DNA from: CAVQFB01 sp963711675
Lineage (GTDB): Bacteria; Acidobacteriota; Terriglobia; Terriglobales; Acidobacteriaceae
Direction of reading: 5' to 3'
Assembly (NCBI GenBank): GCA_963711675.1
Contig: CAVQFB010000005.1
Location: 248,001-312,000 of the forward strand
DNA length: 64,000 nucleotides
In this document: piece by piece, positions 17,631 through 25,482 of the stretch
Position numbering within the stretch: the stretch's first letter is position 1
How the letters are laid out: each line of letters opens with the position of its first letter
Translations under genes and position numbers: made by a program
Notes under the pieces: model-generated
What the model saw: the letters and a program-made list of their open reading frames with translations, nothing else
Databases searched by the model: none
Told to the model about the DNA's origin: nothing

Positions 17631-18243
17631 GATTTCAACCGATATGCCGTGGGCACGAGCGGCTGGCTTCGCTTCTGCTCCCGTTCGCGAACGGCGCTGC
17701 GGTTCAAATTCAAGGAATACTCACGTATAAATGTGCAATTAATTGTCACGAGAGCGGTCAGGTGCGCTGTATGATGGACTGCGCTGAAGCCCCAAAGAAG
17801 TATCTTTCCCCCTTTAAGCTATTGATTTATAAGAATGCAGGGGCGCTTGCTCGAAGTTGCGGAATGCGATCGAAAATTGCACACGCCGACTGTGGGGTAG
17901 TCTGTCGGCTTATTCAGAGGTGCCCCAAGACCGATCCCGGTTCTTCACCCTGCAACGAGGGTCATAAGGAAGCGTTGTCGGGCCTTGGCCTAGCTCAGCC
18001 TTGTGCTTCCAGTGTAAGAGTGAGGATTGCCGTGTCGTAAGATGATGTATCGCGCAGAAGTGAAGGTTCTTGTACGGGGTTCGGACGGCAGGAGTGCGAA
18101 TTCTCCTGCAACGCTTGTTTAGAGTTTTCGGTTCTTCAGTTTCGCTTAAAAGTTACCGCTCGCTTGGGTGTTCGGCCTTGACGCTCTGTTAACTGTGCCA
18201 GGCTCTTGCACCCAGCGACCACGGCAGTTCTTGAGGAGCAGCA
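17631..18243. other. 613-bp non-coding region upstream of the Tad operon
   Basis: No convincing gene. It is locally AT-rich between about 17700 and 17840. Two dyads stand out: a perfect 10-bp palindrome CAATTAATTG at 17736-17745 inside TGTGCAATTAATTGTCAC, which resembles a regulator-binding site, and a perfect 7-bp hairpin GCAGGAG / CTCCTGC with an 8-base loop at 18088-18109. The length and structure suggest a regulated promoter and a long leader for cpaB. No flp pilin reading frame is present. A 92-codon frame at 17762-18040 has no recognisable features. Confidence 0.5.
18088..18109 (+). promoter_or_regulatory. Inverted repeat in the cpaB leader
   Basis: Perfect 7-bp stem GCAGGAG / CTCCTGC with an 8-base loop, 134 bp before the cpaB ATG. 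It is not followed by a T-tract, so it is not a standard terminator. It could be a leader hairpin or a protein-binding site. Evidence is structural only. Confidence 0.35.
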
Positions 18244-19083
18244 ATGAATCGTACGCGGCTCATGATCATCGGTCTGTTGGCGTTGGGACTGGGAGCATTT
18301 GTCAGCTTCTCGGTGTATCGAGCTCTTCAGGCCAAGACGGCCTCCAGCAACGAACCCGGAGTGGACGTCGTGATCGCAGCGAATGATATTTCCGTGGGTT
18401 CCAAAGTTGGGGACGGCGATCTCAGAATTGTCAAGTTCCCTGCCGGCAATATTCCTCCCAACTCGTACTCCAAGAAGTCGCAGGTGATTGGCCGAGGTGC
18501 GGTGCTGCCGATCATGCGTGGCGAGTTCATACTTCCCAACAAATTGGCGGCGGAGAATGCGGGCTCCGGCCTGCCAGGCTTGATCCCTCCGGGAATGCGG
18601 GCGGTGTCGGTCCGGGTGAACGAGGTTGTCGCGGTGGCCGGATTTGTGGTGCCGGGAACGCGCGTCGACGTGCTGCTCACGGGCAACCCCGGGGCGGGCG
18701 GCGAACAACAGACCACCACCGTTCTTGAAAACGTGGCGGTACTCGCGGCCGGGCAGCGGTTGGAACGCAACTCCGCGGGCGAACCCCAGGCCACTCCCGT
18801 CATAACCCTGCTGGTATCCCCCGACGATGCACAGAAACTTACGCTGGCAAGCAACGAAGGCCGCATTCAGCTGACCTTGAGAAATCCGCTGGACACGCGG
18901 CAAGAAGAACTGAGTTCCGTTCGCACCACCTCGCTTTACCGCGGTGGTGTGCCTGTCGCCGCGCCCCCGACTCCGAAAGCGACGAAAACGAAGAGAGTGG
19001 CAGCCCCAACGGCGCCCCCTCCGCCCAGCGTGTATCAGATCGAGGTGGTCAAAGGGGACAAACGGGAAGACCAGAAGTTCTAA
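18244..19083 (+). CDS. cpaB: Flp pilus assembly protein CpaB (RcpC)
   Basis: 279 residues. An N-terminal membrane anchor (MIIGLLALGLGAFVSFSVYR) is followed by a SAF domain at about residues 40-105 (VIAANDISVGSKV) and the RcpC/CpaB domain with LIPPGMRAVSVRVNEVVAVA and GTRVDVLLTG. CpaB is a periplasmic component that helps assemble or stabilise the Tad secretin and may bind cell wall through its SAF domain. A GAGGAG ribosome site lies 6 bases before the ATG. It is the first gene of the Tad operon and is followed by cpaC after 66 bp. The Pro/Ala-rich C-terminal tail (PTAPPPPSVYQIEVVKGD) is probably flexible. Confidence 0.94.
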   Translation: MNRTRLMIIGLLALGLGAFVSFSVYRALQAKTASSNEPGVDVVIAANDISVGSKVGDGDLRIVKFPAGNIPPNSYSKKSQVIGRGAVLPIMRGEFILPNKLAAENAGSGLPGLIPPGMRAVSVRVNEVVAVAGFVVPGTRVDVLLTGNPGAGGEQQTTTVLENVAVLAAGQRLERNSAGEPQATPVITLLVSPDDAQKLTLASNEGRIQLTLRNPLDTRQEELSSVRTTSLYRGGVPVAAPPTPKATKTKRVAAPTAPPPPSVYQIEVVKGDKREDQKF

Positions 19084-19149
19084 AGCAACCATGCTTTCCG
19101 AGGAGGTGGAGTGGTCAGACCGCCTTCTCCTCAGGAGAGGAACGTACCG

Positions 19150-20574
19150 ATGAAGATTTGTCAGAAGACTTTGGGTGCAGTCGCGACCGCGGCGCTCCTC
19201 ATATCGAGTACTGCGCTCCCCGGTTCGTATCCGGCTGCCGCCCAAAACCCGCCCGCCAACGCTCCCGATGCCCAACAGACTCCGGCTCAGCAAGCGCCAC
19301 CACCGGCGACTTCCCTGCCTCCGTCCAACGAGCCTCAGGGTGCCGCTCCCCTGCGCGTAATGGTGGGCAAGTCACTGCTCATCAACACCACGGAACGTCT
19401 CAAGCGCGTTTCCGTCACGGATCCTGCGATCGCCGACCCACTTGTGGTGACCCCGACCCAGATTCTGGTTCATGGTCGCGCTCCGGGCGAAGTTTCACTC
19501 ATGATTTGGGACGAACTGGAACGCTCGCGCAGCTTTGACTTGCGCGTGGACGTCGATGTGACGGCATGTGCAGAAGAGGAAAAGCGAGTCTTCCCTGACG
19601 AGCAGATCGACGTGACACCATCTCGGTCCGCGATCGTTCTCTCCGGGCACGTCTCCACGGAAGACGTGGCTACTCGCGCCGAAAAAATCGCTGGGGCTTA
19701 CACTCCCAAAGTCGTTAACGCTCTGACCTTCGGGCCTGTGGGTTCCCAGGAAGTAATGCTCGAAGTGAAGTTTGCTGAAGTTGATCGCTCTGCGCTGACA
19801 CAACTCGGGCTCAACGTCTTCTCAACAGGGGCTGGCAACACTATCGGCAACGTCTCAACCGGACAGTTTGGTGGCGAAAGAGTGTCGACCGTTAGCAATC
19901 CGACACAGAACACAACCGTAACCATCAATGACGTGTTGAACGTGTTCTTCTTTCGGCCGGATATCAATCTCGGGGCCGCACTCAAAGCCCTGCAGACCAA
20001 CAACCTTCTCCAGATCCTCGCCGAACCTAACCTGATCGCGGTCAACGGCAAGGAAGCCAGTTTCCTGGCGGGCGGTGAGTTTCCCTTCCCCATCGTGCAA
20101 CCCGGCGCCGGTTTCACCGCGGTGACGATCCAGTTCAAGGAGTTTGGAGTCAGGCTGAAGTTCACACCCGTGATCATGCCCAATGGCAACATACACCTAC
20201 GGGTTGTGCCAGAGGTCAGCCAACTCGATTTCACCAACGCGTTGACCATCTCCGGCTTCACGATTCCTGCATTGAGTACCCGGCGCGCGGACACCGAGTT
20301 TGAACTCCAAGACGGTCAGAGCTTCGTCATCGCCGGACTGATGAACAACCAGGTTACGAACGTCGTCAACAAGGTTCCCGGCCTCGGCGATATACCGATC
20401 TTGGGCAACTTTTTCAAGAGCAAGAGTGCTCAGAAGAGCAATGCGGAACTGATGGTTTTGTGCACGGCCAGAAAGATTTCGCCCATGTTACAGCCGCCGA
20501 CGCTGCCCAAGAATCCGCAGCCGTTCCTGGACAAGGACAAGTTTGACGGCAAGAAGGGCAGTCATGGTCACTGA
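19150..20574 (+). CDS. cpaC: Tad pilus outer-membrane secretin CpaC (RcpA)
   Basis: 475 residues from the ATG at 19150, which follows CAGGAGAGGAAC; the in-frame GTG at 19111 is upstream of this ribosome site. The signal peptide runs to about residue 32. A Pro/Gln-rich linker precedes the pilus-secretin N-terminal domain (LRVMVGKSLLINTTERLKRV), a BON-like segment (SRSAIVLSGHVSTEDVATRA), and the secretin core with VNGKEASFLAGGEFPFPI, GVRLKFTPVI and KVPGLGDIPILGNFFKS. The protein should form the multimeric outer-membrane channel for the Flp/Tad pilus. It sits between cpaB and cpaE, the standard order. Confidence 0.95.
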   Translation: MKICQKTLGAVATAALLISSTALPGSYPAAAQNPPANAPDAQQTPAQQAPPPATSLPPSNEPQGAAPLRVMVGKSLLINTTERLKRVSVTDPAIADPLVVTPTQILVHGRAPGEVSLMIWDELERSRSFDLRVDVDVTACAEEEKRVFPDEQIDVTPSRSAIVLSGHVSTEDVATRAEKIAGAYTPKVVNALTFGPVGSQEVMLEVKFAEVDRSALTQLGLNVFSTGAGNTIGNVSTGQFGGERVSTVSNPTQNTTVTINDVLNVFFFRPDINLGAALKALQTNNLLQILAEPNLIAVNGKEASFLAGGEFPFPIVQPGAGFTAVTIQFKEFGVRLKFTPVIMPNGNIHLRVVPEVSQLDFTNALTISGFTIPALSTRRADTEFELQDGQSFVIAGLMNNQVTNVVNKVPGLGDIPILGNFFKSKSAQKSNAELMVLCTARKISPMLQPPTLPKNPQPFLDKDKFDGKKGSHGH

Positions 20575-20645
20575 CCCTGCTATTGGCCGAAAGTGCCTGA
20601 TTTAATGGGTAATCTTCTGGCAGAATTAAGGTTTAAGGTAATGGG

Positions 20646-21830
20646 GTGGTCGTTCGAATGCCCGAACTTTCGGTGGTAATCGTCGCCGCAGACAGCGAGC
20701 AGCGGGCGGTGCTGCAGGTGCTGGTCGACGGCACGAGCGTGGCTCGCACGGTACAAAGCTCGGCGAGTTTTCCCCTGGCGGCAACGGATCCCGTAGTTCG
20801 CCGCATCCATGCGGTTGCTCCGGACGTCACTATTGTCGACATCCCCACGGACAACTCTTCCGCCGCACTACATTCCATCGAACTCCTTCATCAGGAGCTG
20901 CCGGAGTGTGAGATCTTTGCTATCGGCAGCATGTCGCAGCCACAGGTCATCGTAAACGCGATGCGGGCTGGCGCGCGGGAGTTCATAGAGCGGCCCACGA
21001 CCACCACCGATCTCCTGGAAGCCTTCGTACGCCTTAGCGCAGCGCAGCGCAAAGGCCGCAAGGAAGGTACGCGCGGCAAGGTCTTCACCGTAGTTAACGC
21101 GAAGGGTGGCAGCGGTGCGACTACGGTCGCCGTAAACCTGGCGCTCGCCCTGCAATCGGCTCATGGCAATGTGGCTCTGGTCGATCTTGCGCCCTTGGGA
21201 CATGCCGCCCTGCATCTGAACCTCAAGCCGATGTTCGGTATTGCGGATGCGATTCGCAATCTGCATCGGTTGGACAACTCCCTTCTCGACAGTTTTATGA
21301 CGCGCCATTCGGACGGATTGCAACTCCTGGCGGGAGTGAGCGTGCCTGCCGGAGTCGAGCCATCCACCGCTGAGTTCGCTCGGCTCTTTGACATGATGGT
21401 GGGCCATTATCGCTATGTCGTCGTGGATACCTCCACCCGGCTGGATGCGGCGACGCGCCTGGTCTCGAATCTGTCCGAGGCCACCCTGATGGTGGCTCAC
21501 GCCGATGTGGCTTCGTTGTGGAGCGCCGCCAGAATCCTCCAGTATCTGGGCGAGACCGGGGGGCGGGAGCGGATAAAATTGGTCCTAAACAGGTTTCGCA
21601 AAATTCCAGGCTTCAAGGAAGCGGACGCGGAAGCCGCATCGGGTGCCAAGTTGCTGTGGAAGATTCCCAACCAGTACTTCGCGGTCTCCTCTGCGATCGA
21701 CCGGGGAGTGCCCTTGATGCAGCAAAGCAGTACAGAAATCTCGCGCTCCTTTGCCGGACTGGCCGCCACCCTGACGCAGAACGACGATGATGTGAAACGT
21801 TCCACCTGGTCGCTCTTCAAGACGGTATAA
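20646..21830 (+). CDS. cpaE: Tad pilus localisation ATPase CpaE/TadZ
   Basis: 394 residues from GTG 20646 (or 390 from ATG 20658). An atypical receiver-like domain (LSVVIVAADSEQRAVLQVL) is followed by a MinD/ParA ATPase domain. The deviant Walker A reads NAKGGSGATTVAVNLALAL around residue 153: the Lys of the usual GKT is replaced by Ala, as is common in TadZ/CpaE proteins, so ATP hydrolysis may be weak or absent. The protein should place the pilus machine at a pole or focus. Stop and next start (cpaF, 21837) are 6 bp apart. Confidence 0.92.
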   Translation: MVVRMPELSVVIVAADSEQRAVLQVLVDGTSVARTVQSSASFPLAATDPVVRRIHAVAPDVTIVDIPTDNSSAALHSIELLHQELPECEIFAIGSMSQPQVIVNAMRAGAREFIERPTTTTDLLEAFVRLSAAQRKGRKEGTRGKVFTVVNAKGGSGATTVAVNLALALQSAHGNVALVDLAPLGHAALHLNLKPMFGIADAIRNLHRLDNSLLDSFMTRHSDGLQLLAGVSVPAGVEPSTAEFARLFDMMVGHYRYVVVDTSTRLDAATRLVSNLSEATLMVAHADVASLWSAARILQYLGETGGRERIKLVLNRFRKIPGFKEADAEAASGAKLLWKIPNQYFAVSSAIDRGVPLMQQSSTEISRSFAGLAATLTQNDDDVKRSTWSLFKTV

Positions 21831-21836
21831 AAGATC

Positions 21837-23132
21837 ATGCCCAATCCGCAAACCTTCGAACGGACCGAATACCAGCAGGTCAAGGCCGACCTTCATCGCA
21901 AGATCCTTGACCGCCTGGATCTGGAAAAGTTGGGCAAGACGGCCGGGGATGCAGCCCGTGACGAAGTTCTCATCCTCATTCGGAACTCGGTAAACAGCGA
22001 GGCTGTTCCGCTAAGCTTCGCCGAACGCGAACGGTTGGCGCGCGAGATTCTGGACGAGATCTTCGGACTCGGTCCTCTCGAACCGTTACTGAAAGATCCG
22101 ACGATATCCGACATTCTGGTGAACCGCTTCAACCGGGTTTACATTGAGCGCTCCGGAAAGCTGGAACTGACAGGGCTCTCTTTCAAAGATAACGCGCACT
22201 TGATGCAGATCATCGACCGCATTGTGTCGCGCGTGGGACGCCGCGTGGACGAGTCGTCCCCCATGGTGGACGCCAGGCTGGCAGATGGATCCCGCGTCAA
22301 CGCGATTATTCCTCCGCTGGCTCTCGACGGACCGTGTTTGTCGATTCGCCGCTTTGGCCGCGATGCCATCACGGCGCGGCACATGATCGAGAACAAGTCG
22401 ATCACCGAGCCCATGCTGGAACTGCTGTCGTCGGTCGTCAAGGGCCGGCTCAACGTGCTCATCTCCGGTGGAACCGGCGCCGGCAAAACTACCTTGCTCA
22501 ACGTCTTGTCGGGATACATTCCGAACACGGAGCGCATCGTTACTATCGAAGACGCTGCGGAACTGCAGCTCAAGCAGGAACACATCGTACGCCTGGAAAC
22601 GCGGCCCCCCAACATCGAAGGCAAGGGCGCTGTGCGGCAGCGGCAACTGGTAATCAACAGCCTGCGTATGCGACCCGATCGCATCGTTGTAGGCGAGGTA
22701 CGCGGTGAAGAGGCGTTCGACATGCTTCAGGCCATGAACACGGGTCACGAAGGTTCGATGACCACCGTTCACGCTAACTCGCAGCGCGATGCCTTGGCCC
22801 GCGTCGAAAATATGGTGTCGATGGCCAATCTCAACATTCCGGAGCGTGCCGTACGCCACCAGATTGCCTCTGCCATTCATGCCGTGGTGCAGATTGCGCG
22901 CATGTCCGACGGCACGCGAAAAGTTATCTCGATCTCTGAGATCACGGGTATGGAGAGCGAGATCGTGACCATGCAGGATATTTTCGTGTTTGAGCGGCAC
23001 GGCATTGATGAGACTGGAAAGGTACGTGGAGCTTTTCGTGCAACAGGCATTCGTCCCCGGTTTGCCGACCGCCTGGCGTTGTCCGGGTGCCGGCTCCGGC
23101 CCGCGCTGTTTGAAGCGCTCATGGAGGTTTAG
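21837..23132 (+). CDS. cpaF: Tad pilus assembly ATPase CpaF/TadA
   Basis: 431 residues, a type II/IV secretion ATPase that powers pilin extrusion and retraction. Walker A is ISGGTGAGKTTLLNVLSG at about residue 211; the Asp box and Walker B region is RPDRIVVGEVRGEEAFDMLQ, and the His box MNTGHEGSMTTVHANS is intact. The N-terminal domain (ILDEIFGLGPLEPLLKDPTI) is typical of the TadA branch. Its position between cpaE and tadB supports the assignment. The C-terminal tail past the core (RLALSGCRLRPALFEALMEV) is within family range. Confidence 0.97.
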   Translation: MPNPQTFERTEYQQVKADLHRKILDRLDLEKLGKTAGDAARDEVLILIRNSVNSEAVPLSFAERERLAREILDEIFGLGPLEPLLKDPTISDILVNRFNRVYIERSGKLELTGLSFKDNAHLMQIIDRIVSRVGRRVDESSPMVDARLADGSRVNAIIPPLALDGPCLSIRRFGRDAITARHMIENKSITEPMLELLSSVVKGRLNVLISGGTGAGKTTLLNVLSGYIPNTERIVTIEDAAELQLKQEHIVRLETRPPNIEGKGAVRQRQLVINSLRMRPDRIVVGEVRGEEAFDMLQAMNTGHEGSMTTVHANSQRDALARVENMVSMANLNIPERAVRHQIASAIHAVVQIARMSDGTRKVISISEITGMESEIVTMQDIFVFERHGIDETGKVRGAFRATGIRPRFADRLALSGCRLRPALFEALMEV

Positions 23133-23159
23133 GCCGCAGATTGTAATTAAGAGAATCCG

Positions 23160-24140
23160 ATGCTGATATTTATTTCCATCCTTGCGTTCGTCGTAGTCGC
23201 GATTGGATTTTTCGTGGTGGTTTCCCTTCTCGACGAGCGGAACGCACGTGCGCGTCTGATCCGCGAACGCCTCAGTTCGGTGCAGAAGGCCGCGGAACGT
23301 GAACCCAGCAAAGAGCTGGCTATCCTGCGCGACGAGATGTTGAGTGAGATCCCGGCCCTCGACAGCATTCTCCGTCGCTCGCAGCGAGTCAGCCAGATCC
23401 AGGACATGCTCGGTCAGGCGAACGTGGATTTTCGCGCTGGCAACTTTCTGTTGCTGTGCCTGATCTGCGGCGTGGTCCTCGGTTTCGTTCTCCTGCTTTG
23501 GGCCCGGTCATCGCAGTACGGGCCGATGTTCGGGTGGATCGGCCTCATCATCGGCTTTTTCTTGCCGTACGGTTATGTTTCCTACCAGCGGACCAAACGG
23601 TTCGACAAATTTGAAGAGCTGTTTCCCGAGGCGATTGACACCTTGGCCCGCGCGGTTCGAGCCGGACACGCCTTTACGACCGCTCTGGAATTGATCTCGA
23701 ACGAAGTCTCCGAACCTGTAGCGGGCGAATTCCGCAAGCTCTATGAGGAACAGAAGTTCGGCATGCCGGTGCGGGACGCCCTCATGAACCTGGTGGACCG
23801 TGTGCCTTTGGTTGACGTCAAGTTCTTCGTGACTGCCGTCATGCTGCAGCGCGAAACCGGCGGCAACCTCGCGGAAATCCTTGATAATCTCTCTTATGTC
23901 ATACGCGAGCGCTTCAAGATCCTGCGCCAGGTGCGGGTTTACACGGCCCAAGGCCGGCTCACCATGGTGCTCCTGATGGCTTTGCCGCCGCTGATCGTGA
24001 CCGTTATGATGACCATGAACCCGGATTTCATACGGCCGTTGTTCACTGACCCGATCGGGCACTCGCTGGTGGTGGCTGGAATTACGCTGCAGACGATCGG
24101 GTACTTCGTAATTCGCAAAGTGATTCGGATTCAGGTGTAG
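23160..24140 (+). CDS. tadB: Tad inner-membrane platform protein TadB
   Basis: 326 residues of the T2SSF family. An N-terminal helix (MLIFISILAFVVVAIGFFVV) and a pair of central helices precede the cytosolic domain with FPEAIDTLARAVRAGHAFTT, QRETGGNLAEILDNLSYVIR and RLTMVLLMALPP, all typical of TadB. It forms the inner-membrane platform with TadC on which CpaF acts. It is 27 bp after cpaF and 2 bp before tadC. Confidence 0.95.
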   Translation: MLIFISILAFVVVAIGFFVVVSLLDERNARARLIRERLSSVQKAAEREPSKELAILRDEMLSEIPALDSILRRSQRVSQIQDMLGQANVDFRAGNFLLLCLICGVVLGFVLLLWARSSQYGPMFGWIGLIIGFFLPYGYVSYQRTKRFDKFEELFPEAIDTLARAVRAGHAFTTALELISNEVSEPVAGEFRKLYEEQKFGMPVRDALMNLVDRVPLVDVKFFVTAVMLQRETGGNLAEILDNLSYVIRERFKILRQVRVYTAQGRLTMVLLMALPPLIVTVMMTMNPDFIRPLFTDPIGHSLVVAGITLQTIGYFVIRKVIRIQV

Positions 24141-24142
24141 GC

Positions 24143-25045
24143 ATGCTCTTAGTTCTGACCATACTGATTTTCGTGACCGTCGTCCTGGTGGTTTTTTCCT
24201 TCGGGGCAGCGGCGGCGTCTCCCGCTTCGGTCCTGGGATCGCGGCTTCGTGCTTTGGGATGGCAGCGCCCCGATGCACCGCAGAAGCCCGCCATCAAGGA
24301 GCGCATACAACAGGCGCTCGATCCTCTCAGTAAGGCGTTGCCGGTATCTCCCGGTGACGTCTCGCGCACGCGTGCATGGCTGATTCAGGCGGGTTACCGT
24401 GATGCCAAGCACGTCACGGTTTACTACGGCATTCGCACTTTGCTCGCGGTCGTGGGTCTTTTCGGCGTCCTGGCCACACGCACCTACGACTCGCCGATGA
24501 TCCTCGTAGGCGTGCCCGCTTTTGGTTTCTTTATTCCGCGTTTCATGCTCAAGCGCGCCATCAAGGCCCGGCAGATGCGCATCACACTCGGTATGGCTGA
24601 TGCTCTGGATCTCACGGTGATTTGCGTGGAGGCTGGACTCGCCCTCGATCAGGCTCTCATGCGCGTGGGTGAGGACTTGCAGCACGCACATCCGGACCTG
24701 AGCGACGAACTGCACCTGGTAACCCTGGAAATGCGCGCCGGCAAGCCGCGGGCTGAGGCTTTGCACAACCTGGCGCAACGCACCGGTGTGGATGACATCC
24801 GTGCCCTGGTGGCAACGCTGGTGCAAACCGATCGTTTTGGTACCAGTATCGCGCAGGCCCTGCGCGTGCACTCGGATTCGCTTCGCACGGAAAGGCGCCA
24901 ACGTGCGGAAGAGCAGGCCGCCAAAACCACAATTAAGATGGTCCCTCCCCTGGTTGTATTCATTTTGCCGTCCATAATCTTCGTCACTCTGGGACCAGCC
25001 GTGATTCAGTTAATCCGCATCCTAATGCCGGAGTCGGGTCGCTGA
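24143..25045 (+). CDS. tadC: Tad inner-membrane platform protein TadC
   Basis: 300 residues of the T2SSF family, beginning with a membrane helix (LLVLTILIFVTVVLVVFSFG). The characteristic segments ADALDLTVICVEAGLALDQA and VDDIRALVATLVQTDRFGTS are present, and the C-terminal helix MVPPLVVFILPSIIFVTLGP is intact. It is the partner of TadB and the last recognisable tad gene; neither tadD-G nor a prepilin peptidase follows in the window. Confidence 0.94.
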   Translation: MLLVLTILIFVTVVLVVFSFGAAAASPASVLGSRLRALGWQRPDAPQKPAIKERIQQALDPLSKALPVSPGDVSRTRAWLIQAGYRDAKHVTVYYGIRTLLAVVGLFGVLATRTYDSPMILVGVPAFGFFIPRFMLKRAIKARQMRITLGMADALDLTVICVEAGLALDQALMRVGEDLQHAHPDLSDELHLVTLEMRAGKPRAEALHNLAQRTGVDDIRALVATLVQTDRFGTSIAQALRVHSDSLRTERRQRAEEQAAKTTIKMVPPLVVFILPSIIFVTLGPAVIQLIRILMPESGR

Positions 25046-25086
25046 ACGGCTGGAACTAGTGATTTTCGGAGATTTGGAGTAGCTTC

Positions 25087-25482
25087 ATGCCGGTAAAAAG
25101 TCCCACAGCATACGCGTTCAATCGCACCCGTCTTTCCTATCTGGCGACGGACCTGGAAGTGGCGAATACGCACTGGACGCGCTTTCGGGGCCTCATGGCC
25201 CGGGAGTCGCACACTTTTCGGGATGGACGCGGCCTCTGGATTGTTCCCTGTCATGGGGTCCACACCATGGGCATGCGGTTCCCCATCGATGTGCTTTATC
25301 TTGATAGAGAGAACGTGGTCGTACATCTCGAGCAAAGCCTGGTGCCCTGGCGGTTCGCTCCGGTCCGAAGGAAGGCAAGGTCGGTGTTGGAATTGCCGAA
25401 CGCGACGGTAAGTACCACAAGAACAGAAGTTGGAGACAAGGTTGAAATCGAGCTTGCAGGACGGGCCCACACAGCTGACTGA
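25087..25482 (+). CDS. DUF192 family protein
   Basis: 131 residues. The core carries the DUF192 pattern: RFRGLMARESHTFRDGRGLW followed by HGVHTMGMRFPIDVLYLD and ending in VLELPNA. Members are small beta-barrel proteins of unknown function, often exported; this copy has no signal peptide. It is 41 bp after tadC and overlaps the next gene by 53 bp if that gene starts at its TTG, so it is probably part of the extended tad transcript. Confidence 0.88.
   Translation: MPVKSPTAYAFNRTRLSYLATDLEVANTHWTRFRGLMARESHTFRDGRGLWIVPCHGVHTMGMRFPIDVLYLDRENVVVHLEQSLVPWRFAPVRRKARSVLELPNATVSTTRTEVGDKVEIELAGRAHTAD

Noticed and set aside
17762..18040. 92-codon frame in the cpaB leader (MRCMMDCAEAPKKY...)
   Set aside because: No ribosome site, no recognisable domain and uneven composition; probably a chance frame in a regulatory region.
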